Below, piece after piece: positions 54,850-64,000 of a DNA stretch of 64,000 bases. The position numbers and the translations under genes were made by a program. The stretch comes from Plantago major (lineage: Eukaryota; Streptophyta; Magnoliopsida; Lamiales; Plantaginaceae): the NCBI GenBank assembly GCA_026545765.1, contig JAIFAC010000476.1, positions 1 through 64,000 on the forward strand, in the 5' to 3' direction. The notes under the pieces were generated by a model. The model did no database searches, was not told the DNA's origin, and saw only the letters and a program-made list of their open reading frames with translations. The stretch's first letter is position 1, and every line of letters begins with the position of its first letter.

Positions 54850-55908
54850 TGAAAGTTCACTGTTCTGTACAATGTTACATCAACAGTAAACTTAGCCGTA
54901 CAGTTTTTACTGTGCATGGCATTATTGTAATATTGCCTTCTTCACTAATATTTAACCTAGTTCATTAGGTTTGGTTTTCTGTGTGAACAAGTCCAAGATT
55001 TAGGAGATATAAAAGAGTCTTGAATAGATTGGTCTATTTAAAGAAAAAATTGAAGAAAAAGATTCTTTGGAGAAAATATCTCAACAAGACTTTTGAAGAT
55101 TAGGACAAACGTGGAAAGAAGATCTGGAATCGATTATTGACATGTTATATATAGTAGTTCCAGATCTGGAAGTAATTGAAGATCCACTGTTTTGTACATT
55201 GCTACATCAACAATAATATAACAGTTCCTGCGGTGTGAAAGCAAAGAGATGAGAATTAAGGAAGCAAATCAAGAAGATTCTGGAGACTTGGAAGAAAGAG
55301 AGAAGCCTTGCTCAGCTCAAAGTGCTTAAGGAAAGAAGATCAAAAAGTCTATGGAAAAGCAAGATATCAAAGATATGATAAGCATGGAAAGAAATCAAGA
55401 TCTGACCTTGGTTGAATAAAATCAGGTATAAATACAACACCAAAGGTAGATTGAAGAGTATCGAGTTTAAGCAGACTAGAAGCATTCTTAGCGTACAGTT
55501 TATACATCTTCTAGTCTTTGTACTTGTCACTCTTGCTAGACTTTATAGCTATCAGTTGGATAGGGATAGTATCTCGATCATCTAGACTTGTCTAGATCTG
55601 TAGCTATTGAATAGGTAGCACTATTCTGATTTGTTTAGCTTTGCAGTTCAAGCTTTTGATCTTGTGAAAGTCTTGAACCTGTGTTTTTGTAAATTCACTC
55701 ATCATTGTTAGTGGATATTTGCCTCAGGCTCGGCTGGTATTTTCTACATACCAGCTTAAGGAAAAACAACTCTGAGTACTTTACTTATTTCCGTTGTGTA
55801 TTGTTTTTCTGTCTTGAGTCACCGTTACTTGAACTGTTATATCAATATTGATATTAACAGAATAGTTTACAGTATATAAGTACAAGTCCCGATCCTTATA
55901 TTCTTTCA
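54850..55908 (+). repeat. Element D 3' LTR
   Basis: 1059 bases, TGAAAGTTCACTG to ATATTCTTTCA; keeps the TG that the 5' LTR has lost. Confidence 0.88.
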
Positions 55909-55913
55909 AGATT

Positions 55914-56163
55914 TTTCTAGCTCCCCATCAACACTTACCAGACTTAAGTCCTCTCAAGACGTAGACCTATATGATATGTATATGCAAAGTGACCTATATG
56001 ATATAAAGAAAGCAGTGTTGCAAATACTATGGTGTTATCAAAACACCCATGTGCACAACTCAAGTGTAGACTCATTAGAAAACTTTTATAGTACAACTCA
56101 ACAACCTTTTTTGTGCAAAAAACAATAGGGTGATACTCTTATTTGATATGATTAACCACTTGG
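55914..56163 (-). other. Element E spacer, continued; breakpoint at 56163
   Basis: Aligns with 38783-39038 (AAACTTTTATAGTACAACTCAAC, TTTGATATGATTAACCACT). At 56163 it passes without spacer into the accessory gene of element B. E's pol and B's 3' end are both missing. Confidence 0.8.
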
Positions 56164-56506
56164 GCAAGATTGGCTTGAATGCCATCTCCATTCTGGTCTG
56201 ACCATCTGCCTTTTCAAAGGTTTCAATAAGCTTGTGTGCTACTTCCTTTATGAAGTTCTTATTCATCAACGTGGCAAATTTGTATTGCTTAGTTCGAAAC
56301 ATTGCATGCACATAATTCTCCAAATCAATTGCTCTTTCTCTTCTGGTAGGGTGATCAGTGACCCTTGTGATCCCAAACAGATCAGAGCATCTGAGTCTCT
56401 GCCATTTCTTGAAATACTTTAGATGCTTTGGCAGAGTATGAGCCTTGAAGAATGGAAGTAGGTCGTTGTTCTAATCTTCAGGGACCACTAAGGCACTAGC
56501 TTAAGC

Positions 56507-57391
56507 CTGGAAGAGAGAGTTTTGAGTTAGTTTCAAAACTTTAGTAGATATCTGGGTTTTAGAGTAGTCAGTATCATGTTACGTAAACAACAACAGGATC
56601 AGAAGGTTAGACTACTGAGGTTCCAGGTGCCTCAGATATCTTGGTGTGAGGAGGAGACTTGGAAGTCTGATCCTCAGCATCCTCTCTCTCTTTTTGAACC
56701 TGAGAATAAAATATAACATAACACTCAGAGATTTATCAGGAGAGAAACACTTAGACAATTTGAAATCTGAGATGTAAATTACCTCCACAGTAGGAGGCTC
56801 AGATACTTGTCTCTCCGAAACTTGTACAGTTTCTGGTATTCTCTCTGGTGATGAAGGTTTGGTGGCCTCATCAATTTCCCTTGGTTGAGGGGATTGAGTG
56901 GGCAATTCCCCAGCAACTTGTACTTCTGTTTGAGCCTGTGAGTAGAAAGTGTTAAGTTTATAGAAAAATGATCAGAGTAACATTGTGAAGAATATAGAAT
57001 TTTGAGATATATACCTTCTCAATAGAAGGGTCGGATACTTGTTCCTCAGAGACTTTGTGAGTCTCTGGTTGATTCTCTGATGAGTCAGGCTTCTCAGCCT
57101 CATCATTTTTCTTCTCAGTTGGAGCCTATTAGAAACAAACACTTAGTTAGTCAAGTGTGTATAAAAGATATCTGAAAAGTTTTATCTTAAGGTACTCTCT
57201 ATCACCTGTAGCACAGGCTCAGATTCCTTAAGAGATGAGGCTGTGGTGGCCTCCTTCTCAGTCTCTGAGGCAAGCTTTCCAGCTTCCTCTTGTTCTTGTG
57301 TTTCTAATTAAGCCTGTAACAAAGATATTTTAATAAGTAACAAGATTTAAGCATAATTTATCACAAGTAAAGAGTTAAACCATTCAGCTAC
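56507..57391 (-). other. Tandem exon-intron array in accessory gene B
   Basis: Introns on the minus strand: 57391-57314 (78 nt), 57205-57126 (80), 57014-56936 (79), 56782-56700 (83) and 56582-56507 (76). Donors are GTAGCT, GTGATA, GTATAT, GTAATT and GTAACA; all end AG. The exons 57313-57206 (108 nt), 57125-57015 (111), 56935-56783 (153) and 56699-56583 (117) are all multiples of three and all in phase 0. They encode related peptides beginning A-x-x-E or V-Q-x-E, two containing VSE-x-QVS-[DE]-P and a third ISEAP. Two are fully open and two carry one stop each. Confidence 0.8.
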
Positions 57392-58019
57392 CTGAGCTTT
57401 GTCAGGCTGACTGGTCTCTGGAATTTGTGAAGTTTCCATGCGTTGGTCTTGTTGTTCTTTGACCACTTTTTTGTTAGAAGTTTGAGGTACTTCGGACCTT
57501 TCCTGAGTATGCAACTCAGTTGCCCCCCCCACCCCCCGGTTGATCATTCTGAGCAGATGCCTCAGTTTGATCCCTCCCATTGAGTTAGAACCGCTCATTT
57601 CTGAGATTTTCTTGACAAGGAAAGATGCTGGTATCTCATGCTATAACTCAAGTATCATCTCAACAGCATCCACTATTGGCTGTTGTGGTTGGTGTGGTGA
57701 TTCTGATCTGGATGAAGAAGGTGATAGTAGTATCCTCCAACACTAAGTTGCCACTCATCAGAGCATCTTCAATGTGCTTAAGTGTTACTTACTCTAATGG
57801 TGTGTTTTGTCCAGTGATCTTGGACACAGTTGCTTCTTCAGCAACCTTTGAACTAGTTGCCTTCTCAGCAACCTCTGCACTCGTTGCTCTTTCAGCAACC
57901 TTGGGGATTATGGTTTCCCCCTCATCTTCATATTCCTCATCGAAATCTGGGACTGAATTATCAACAATCCCTGCTGCTTATGCAGAGTGAGTTTGAAGTT
58001 TCTCACTGCTTTTATCAGC

Positions 58020-58170
58020 ATTGATAAGTTCATCAGCAAGGCACTCTGCAGCATTGATGAGTTCATCAGTTGTGGTCTTAGCAGTATTGATGAGTTCATC
58101 ATCAGTGGTCTTAGCAGCATTGATGAGTTCATCAGCAGTGGTCTTAGCAGCATTGATGAGTTCATCTTCA
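58020..58170. repeat. Tandem ~36-base repeat in accessory gene B
   Basis: Four to five copies of AGCATTGATGAGTTCATCAG...GTGGTCTT. In the minus strand frame they encode repeats of the type DELINAAKTT. Confidence 0.75.
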
Positions 58171-59223
58171 TTGATGATCTGAGAGTCGACATCCTGATGG
58201 GTATGTCTACTAATTTTCCAGAGACTTCTTTACGTGAAGTTACGGGCTTTTTAGTATAGCGGAACCCTTAGATACCTCATCAGTCTTTCGTTTCTTAGAA
58301 CCTCTCTGAGATGCAGTAACCTTTTTCATCATGTTTGTATAATCAAATTTGTAGAGTAGGTTACTATTGGCAATGTCTGCCGTCTCTCTGAGCTCAATGC
58401 GAGAACTCCGATGTAGCATATCTTCAGTCCATAGCTTACTGTGGCTTTTGGCTCAGCAAGGCCCTTCACGATTTTTGGCTCAAAGCCTTGTATCTTCTTC
58501 ATAAATTTCATGAAGGCATACTTCCCCCAATTAAAAGGGTTTTCCAGCCTTTTGTTTTGTTGATTCAACAAGAACGTCATCATCCAGCGTTCTTGGATTA
58601 TCTGGTCAGTTCCTCCTTGTAGACCATCAAATCATATGTGAAGGATACTTGCCAACACATCCCGGTGAACGGCGGATGTACGGTTACGATGTCGACAAGT
58701 TTGAAGTTGATGGGTGTGCGGCTTGTCGAGATCACACACATCAACTTTGAAACTTTGACACCCTCAAGGAGATATTCATCCTTCGTGTCAATTTCAAAAT
58801 CCTTTCCAAAATTTTGAAGTTCAAACATCACACAGAAAGCTGTTTCATTCAACAGGATTTCCTGTCCTTGGACTTTAGTCTTGATAGACACTGTCTCAAT
58901 GCCTTCAGAGACTTTGGAAATAATCGTGGAGTTATTGTAAAACTACAGGATATCCAGTGAAGAAACTCCACTGGGAAGGCGGATAAAGCCCTTGATTTGT
59001 GCCTTTTCAAGCATATCAAGTACCAACTTCTGTCGACTGGTTTTCTATTGCACCACAAGGTATTCATCAATCATGGCACCACCCCAAATCATCACTGTGA
59101 TTTGAGGTCCAATAATCGAGATTGAACTCTCCGATCGACAATTGTTTGTTATCACCCTGCTGGTGCTTGCTTTTGATACGGAGGTAGTAACAAATTTACG
59201 AGTAGAAACACGTTTGGAGTCAT

Positions 59224-60158
59224 CTCTTTAAATATTAGTAGTTTTGAAACTTGGAAAGAGATTAGGGTAAAAAGTTAGTAATCTTTGCGAAAAACTAAGA
59301 AGGAATCGATAATTGCGGAGAAAATTGCGGGGAGAATACAGAGTATTATGCAGTTTTTGTGCAAGGGCAAATGTAGGATTAGGCGAAAGTGATTTCTTTT
59401 GCCAAAATCATATATATATAGCATTTTACTCTCAACAGACATATACATACAAATTGATTTTGTACATATGTATCTGTGCAAATGCAAATAGGCGTGGGTA
59501 AAATTCATTTTGCATTAAATGCTTAGTGGGCCACGTCTGTGTTTTTACAGTCCACTAATTTTACTGAGAATTGATCTCGTCTGTTAAGATCAAACGCCCA
59601 TTTCATTAAGGGTCACGATTGCTTCTTCAACAATGATCACAATCAGTAATTGTAATTGTGCTCAATTAATGAAATTTGGCGTAAGGCTTTGTGAATCACA
59701 TCTCTTTTCTGTGACTAGGGGATAGTCTTTGGACTTATGTAGTCAGTTTAGAGACTGTGTGTAACTTAATATAAAAATGGAAAGATACAAAACACTAGAG
59801 ATGTAGTTGACTGAATATAATTGTACCACATTTCTCTTTTGTGTCCCCCCTCACTAAGTGATCTAGATATCTGAGTACTTGTCTCAGAAATCTTCAAATA
59901 GCCATTTTACCCTTTAACCTATGATATCTGAGTACCCGTCTGAGATATCTTTTTGTTATGTGTTTCACCTTTCGTTTTTGATATTCTGGAATCCTGTTCC
60001 AGATATCTTATCTCTTCTTTTTCCTTTCTCAATCATATTGAGTTCCTGTCTCAGATACCTTTTTGCCTTGAATATCTGGATGACTGTTCCAGATATCTTT
60101 CTCCTTTCTGAGTTTCCGTCTCAGAGATTAGAACTTTTCAGTTCCTTTGGTAGCTCCA
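59224..60158 (-). other. Spacer between pol and accessory gene in B
   Basis: Non-coding apart from the TATA box. 59500-59540 matches A (CATTAAATGCTTAGTGGGCCA). 59870-60130 holds repeated AGATATCT/CTGTCTCAGA-type words. Confidence 0.55.
59410..59420 (-). promoter_or_regulatory. TATA box upstream of accessory gene B
   Basis: GCTATATATATATGATTT on the minus strand, 188 nt before the ATG; conserved in A at 189 nt. Confidence 0.55.
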
Positions 60159-60640
60159 TTAACTTGAGGCTCTCAAGGTTAAGAACCTGCTTTCTTGCAA
60201 AGGCTTTGTAAAGATATCTGCAAGTTGGTCTTCAGTACCAATCTTGAGTATCTCTATATTACCTTTTTCAACATGGTCTCTAATGAAGTGGAGTCTAACA
60301 TCAATGTGCTTTGTTCTTGCAAGAAATTTAGGATTATGAGTTATGGCAATAGCACTTGTGTTGTCACAGAAAATCGGAGTTTTCACTTCATTGATCTCAT
60401 AGTCTTTGAGTTGTTGTTCTATCCACAATATCTGTGAAGCATAACATCCAGCAGCAATATATTCAGCCATTGTGGTAGATGTGGCAATTGAGTTTTATTT
60501 CTTGCTGAACCATGATATTAATCTGGCACCAAGAAATTGACAAGTTCCTGAGGTGCTTTTTCTATCAAGCAATGATCCAGCATAGTCAGCATCGTAATAG
60601 CCAACTAAACTCGATCCATTGTCTTTTGGATACCACAATC
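60159..60640 (-). CDS. Element B RNase H
   Basis: The frame 60470-60159 reads [54 protein letters not shown] and DQLADIFTKPLQESRFLTL. A stop just upstream separates it from the SDADYAG part. It is intact through the site where A carries a solo LTR. Confidence 0.85.
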
Positions 60641-61480
60641 GACTTTATGCGAAATCTAGCACACTCCAGCATATTGAATATCGGTCTACTTGCGGTGAAA
60701 GGTAGAGACGATCAATTTCCTATACTTGTGTTCTTCAACACTCATGAGAGATTGATATAGGTCATTTTGGTTCAATGCTCATAGGTATCTTAGCATTCTT
60801 TTCAGAAGGCTTTAGATTAAACTTGTTGTGCATATCCTTTGCATACTTTGTTTGACTAATGAATATTCCATCATTAAATTGCTTGACTTGTAATCCTAGG
60901 AAGTAGTTTAATTCTTCCATTATGCTCATCTCAAATTTACTTTTCATGAGCTCAAAAGTCTTCACAAAGTTGCTTGTCTTTAGATCAAATATAATGTCAT
61001 CAACATATACTTGAACTAAAGTAGTTTCCTTTATGGTTCAAAGTAAAAAGTGTTTTATTTACATCTCCTTTCTTGAAGCCACTTTCGGCAAGTATTTGGC
61101 TAAAGTATCATACCATACTCTCGGATCTGTTTATCCATCTGAGCTTTACGAAGCATATAAACCATTCTACTTTACATGGAAACCTCAAAGCACAGTGGTT
61201 GTTCAACATAGACTTCTTGAAAGTTCACCGTTTAGGAATGCACTTTTAACATCCATCGATAAACTTTAAAGTCATTATGAGCTGCAAAGGCTAGAAATAG
61301 TCTAATTGCATCCAATCTTGCAACTGGAGCATATGACTCGTCAAAATCTAGTCCTTCTGTATGGGTGAATCTCTTGGCAACCAACCTTGCTTTGAATATG
61401 GTTATTTCACCAGACTCATTCATTTTATTTCTGAAAACCCACTTGGTTCTAATTACAGATATTCCGTCAACAAATGGAAC
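60641..61480 (-). pseudogene. Element B reverse transcriptase, frameshifted
   Basis: 61423-61232 has [20 protein letters not shown] and [19 protein letters not shown]. The active site is [11 protein letters not shown] near 61010, with intact YVDD. 60965-60762 has [18 protein letters not shown] and QTKYAKDM. Frames change at least four times. At several breaks A has CTG or CAG and B has CG or ACG. Confidence 0.82.
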
Positions 61481-62699
61481 CAGTTTCCAGACTTTGTTTC
61501 TCTCAAATTGATCGACTCTTCTTGCATTGCGGAGATCCGATCTTGATCCTTCAATGCTTCTTCTATAGTTTTAGGTTCAATATTTGAGATGAAACATCCA
61601 TGAAAGTCATCAATTGCTCTCCTAGTTCTAACTCCTTGATCTAAGGACGATCACATCCTTGGCAGGATGATTTCTTATCCATTTCATAATGGGTTTTGAA
61701 CTAGTAGGATCAATATCATTTTGATCTGAATGTGAATCAATATGATCTTGATAGGATACTTGTGCAGTATCTGAAATATCTAGCACATGGAAAATGCCAC
61801 GGATATCAGACACTTCAGTGTTAGAGATATCTGAAATTTGATTTTCAGCAATCTCATTATCAGAAACCTCTTCATGATGAAGGTTCTCAGTAACCTGTTC
61901 CATTTCTGGAATTCTCATAGGAAATTCTTCATCATGTCTTAGAGTCATCTGGTTGTTACTAAGCAATGGCTGCTTTTCATCGTCAGAGTCATCCTCTAAG
62001 TGAATGACAGAGTTGTTTCCTTTTGAGGATTCTTCTTCAGAATCTTTAATCATTAGTTCTTTGAACCTATTTGAGAGTTCTTCATTCAAGAGTACTTTCT
62101 TGTTTCCTTCGTAGAAGACTACATGAACAAATTCTTCAATCTTTTGCGTTCTTTTGTTGTATATTCTGTAGGCTTTGCTATTCAGAGAATAACCAAGAAA
62201 TACTCCTTCATCCACTTTTAGTTGAAATGTTCTCAAGTATTCTTTTCCATTGTTAGGAACAAAACATCTGCAACCAAACACCCTTAGATGTTTGATACTG
62301 GGGGGTCTACCAATCAAAAGTTCATAAGGAGTTTTTTCATGGTGTTTGTTAATCAAACATCTATTTTGAGTGTAGTAGGTGTGTTATGACTTCAACGAAT
62401 AGATTTCACTTATTTGATGTCGGAGCATTGTTCTTCTTTGCTTCTTTTACGGTCCTATTCATCCTTTCAGCAACACCATTTTGTTGTGGTGTTCTTACTG
62501 AAGATAGTTGATGTTGTATACCTTTGCAGGTACAAAACTCTTTTATGTCTTTGGTTCACAAACTCGATACCATGATGCATTACGATTCTGAGATACCTTG
62601 TCATTTTCATGACTTCAAGCTTATTGACAAGTTGGATATCTCAACCCTTGCATCAGATTTATATTTGAGAAATACAACCCAGTGAATCTTGAGTAATTA
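61481..62699 (-). pseudogene. Element B integrase C-terminal half and linker
   Basis: The open frame 62356-61628 (242 codons) starts after the catalytic core (HHEKTPYELLIGRPPSIKHL, RVFGCRCFVPN) and runs into an acidic linker (RHDEEFPMRIPEME). The core itself (62400-62690) is broken into short frames. The element core is dead. Confidence 0.75.
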
Positions 62700-63340
62700 T
62701 CAACAACAACGGACCATACTTCTTTCGGCATAGCTACTTACGGAGGATTCAAAAGATCCATATGTAACATTTGCGTTGGCCTTTCCTTTGGAGTGTCTAG
62801 TTTTAGACTTGAAAGATGTTTTGGATTGTTTTCCCATTTGGCAAAGTGAGCATATACCATCTTTTCTATATACTATTTTGGGTAAACCAACCACAATTCT
62901 TTCTTGGCTAGCTTGTTGAGTTTTGAAGTTCAAGTGACTCATTCTTTTATGCCATAGCAGTTTTCTTGATGTGGCAGATTGACTCACCATGAGACATTCT
63001 TGATTGTGGCGGATGCCGATCGGCAACATAAAGATTTCCTTTTAGCTTCTTGACCAAGGCTTGCTTTGACTCATTGTCGATTACTTTGCATAGTTTTGAC
63101 TTGATCTTTCTGATATACCATTTGTCTACCAATTGAATCACGCTTAAGAGATTATATTTCAATCCCTTTAAATGTAGTACTTGAGAGATTGTAAGAGCTC
63201 CAAACTTGATTACCAAAACCTATGGTTGGATTTTCATCTCCTCCAATAAATCTAATAATTGGTCCTTTATCGCATTTTCATAGTTAATCAGTTGCTTTGT
63301 CTCTGTCATGTGCTTCCCACATCCACTATCAAAATGCCAC
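62700..63340 (-). pseudogene. Element B protease and GAG_pre-integrase
   Basis: The protease motif FDSGCGKHMTETKQL lies at about 63335-63290 with its Asp intact. LTISQVLHLKGLKYNLLSVI follows at 63200. LLWHKRMSHLNFKTQ, GLPKIVYRKDGICSLCQMGK and TSFKSKTRHSK (62960-62800) form the integrase zinc-binding end. Frame changes separate the parts. Confidence 0.8.
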
Positions 63341-64000
63341 TTGGGTTCTTCCTCGAGTGTTACGCACAAGGCGAAACATGGAGTTAGTCTCTCATTCCAA
63401 CAATGGAACCTTCTGGACTAAAGAATCTACCTGTAGGAATCCATTCCTGAATGAACTTCCTTGGGGTATTCTTTTGTCTTGTTGGAACATAAGGAGGAAT
63501 TAAATGATTAGTGTCATTATCATTTAAAGATATTTTCCTTCTTGGTGTGTTCCTTGGTGCTCCTCATTTGCTTTACGATACTGTCGATTCTTTGATGCTT
63601 TTCAGCAAACTTAGCTTTCCTTGCCAGACTTCTTCTAGCCCAGGCATTCAGAGTGGTCATAACCTGTTCTTTCTTCCACTTCTTATAATTGCTATGCGCA
63701 ATCCTGGCTTTCATCCATCGTTCTTGCCCTTGTTTATACTCACGAGCGAGTCATTTCCTGATGGTTTTATAGCCAATGCCATTTCGAGCACCTGGTGCTG
63801 TGAGTTCCCTTCTCAGCATCTTTGCTAGTCTCTGGAACGTCTTTCTTTCCAGAAAATGTGATGTTGGAAAATTTGCCTGCTCCTGCAATTTTTCCTTTCT
63901 GAGAGACATAGCACTGTGGGTGATTACACTTTTCAGGGTTATGTTTCTATATAGAAATATTCCCAACATTTTTCTTTTGGACTTGTTTTTCCCACAAAGG
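63341..64000 (-). pseudogene. Element B Gag-protease linker (window end)
   Basis: Short frames matching A 29690-30315 (GARNGIGYKTIRK at 63790-63751). A CNHPQC-like zinc motif is near 63920. It continues beyond the window. Confidence 0.6.

Larger units (their letters stand above)
49147..55908 (+). mobile_element. Element D: copia retrotransposon, 6.76 kb, internally deleted
   Basis: LTRs 49147-50207 and 54850-55908. The flanks ATATT (49142-49146) and AGATT (55909-55913) differ at one base. The empty site is visible at about 38780. Internal order: primer site, gag, CCHC, protease, RNase H remnant, env-like remnant, polypurine tracts. Integrase and RT are missing. The LTRs show about 11 differences in the first ~145 aligned bases, so the insertion is not recent. 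Confidence 0.88.
56164..59223 (-). pseudogene. Accessory (env-like) gene of element B, with introns
   Basis: Starts at ATG 59223-59221 (MTPNVF... or shifted frame), 188 nt after a TATA box. The first domain (about 59000-58600, in two frames) reads LPSGVSSLDIL, stop, FYNNSTIISKV, then KTKVQGQEILLNE, matching A at 23590-23400. The next part (58583-58330: GFEPKIVKGLAEPKATVSYG) matches A near 22980. Then come duplicated acidic exons, and finally NYVHAMFRTKQYKFATL to the breakpoint. Stops and shifts show it is no longer functional. Function unknown. Confidence 0.65.
56164..64000 (-). mobile_element. Element B: SIRE/Maximus-type copia, sister of A, truncated
   Basis: Minus-strand gag-pol linker, protease, integrase, RT, RNase H and accessory gene in the order of A. 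The 5' part lies beyond the window. The 3' part stops at 56164, inside the exon matching 21100 of A, so the 3' LTR is gone. Unlike A it has no solo LTR in RNase H, so it shows that empty site. Confidence 0.88.

Noticed and set aside
57520..57540. C-rich run CCCCCCCACCCCCC as a regulatory or quadruplex site
   Set aside because: It is a short homopolymer-like run in a degenerate coding exon, most easily explained by slippage or sequencing error.

Overview
This is a transposon-dense stretch of nuclear DNA from a flowering plant, probably a eudicot. The evidence is the many plant Ty1/copia and Ty3/gypsy LTR retrotransposons, plant-type MULE, CACTA and MITE relics, AT-rich intergenic DNA, and one recognisable host gene, a GASA/snakin cysteine-rich peptide gene at about 43.4-44.3 kb on the minus strand. 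No rRNA, CRISPR, operon or prokaryotic features are present. A weak tRNA-like relic (14.2 kb) and an F-box relic (14.5 kb) are the only other host-type traces.

Layout. 1-1199 is the 3' part of a gypsy-type LTR. 2.8-3.2 kb is a small CACTA-like element. 4.25-6.1 kb is a copia LTR with primer-binding site and gag stub. 6.31-10.95 kb is one large foldback (MULE-like) element filled with a GTAATGTTC motif. 11.13-11.65 kb is a MITE. 15.7-42.5 kb is a nested stack. The oldest layer is an env-bearing copia element (C, minus strand; pol at 39.5-42.5 kb, env-like gene in three pieces). It was interrupted by a gypsy solo LTR (35827-37935, TSD ATAAT) and by a solo LTR G (16460-35629 in outline, TSD TTCTC). 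G was interrupted by an 18.25-kb SIRE/Maximus-type copia element A (17021-35269, TSD TTGTG). A carries two solo LTRs of its own wider family (24828-26484, TSD TTGGT; 30316-31968, TSD CATTA/CATTC). 43.4-44.4 kb is the GASA gene. 45.1-49.1 plus 55.9-56.2 kb is a second env-bearing copia relic (E), split by a complete but internally deleted copia element D (49147-55908). 56.2-64.0 kb is element B, a sister of A running off the window end.

Most notable. Elements A and B carry a long accessory gene downstream of pol, on the sense strand. It has its own conserved TATA box 188-189 nt before the ATG in both copies, and a run of short GT-AG introns of about 71-83 bp. In B the exons between the introns are 108, 111, 153 and 117 bp, all multiples of three, phase 0, and recognisable as tandem duplicates of one acidic exon. 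That is not a usual retrotransposon arrangement.

A second pattern matters for anyone using this sequence. Otherwise near-identical repeat copies differ repeatedly where one has CAG or CTG and the other has a CG-containing string (CG, CGG, CGAG, ACG). This looks like consensus error at CHG sites, and it probably causes many of the frameshifts in A and B.
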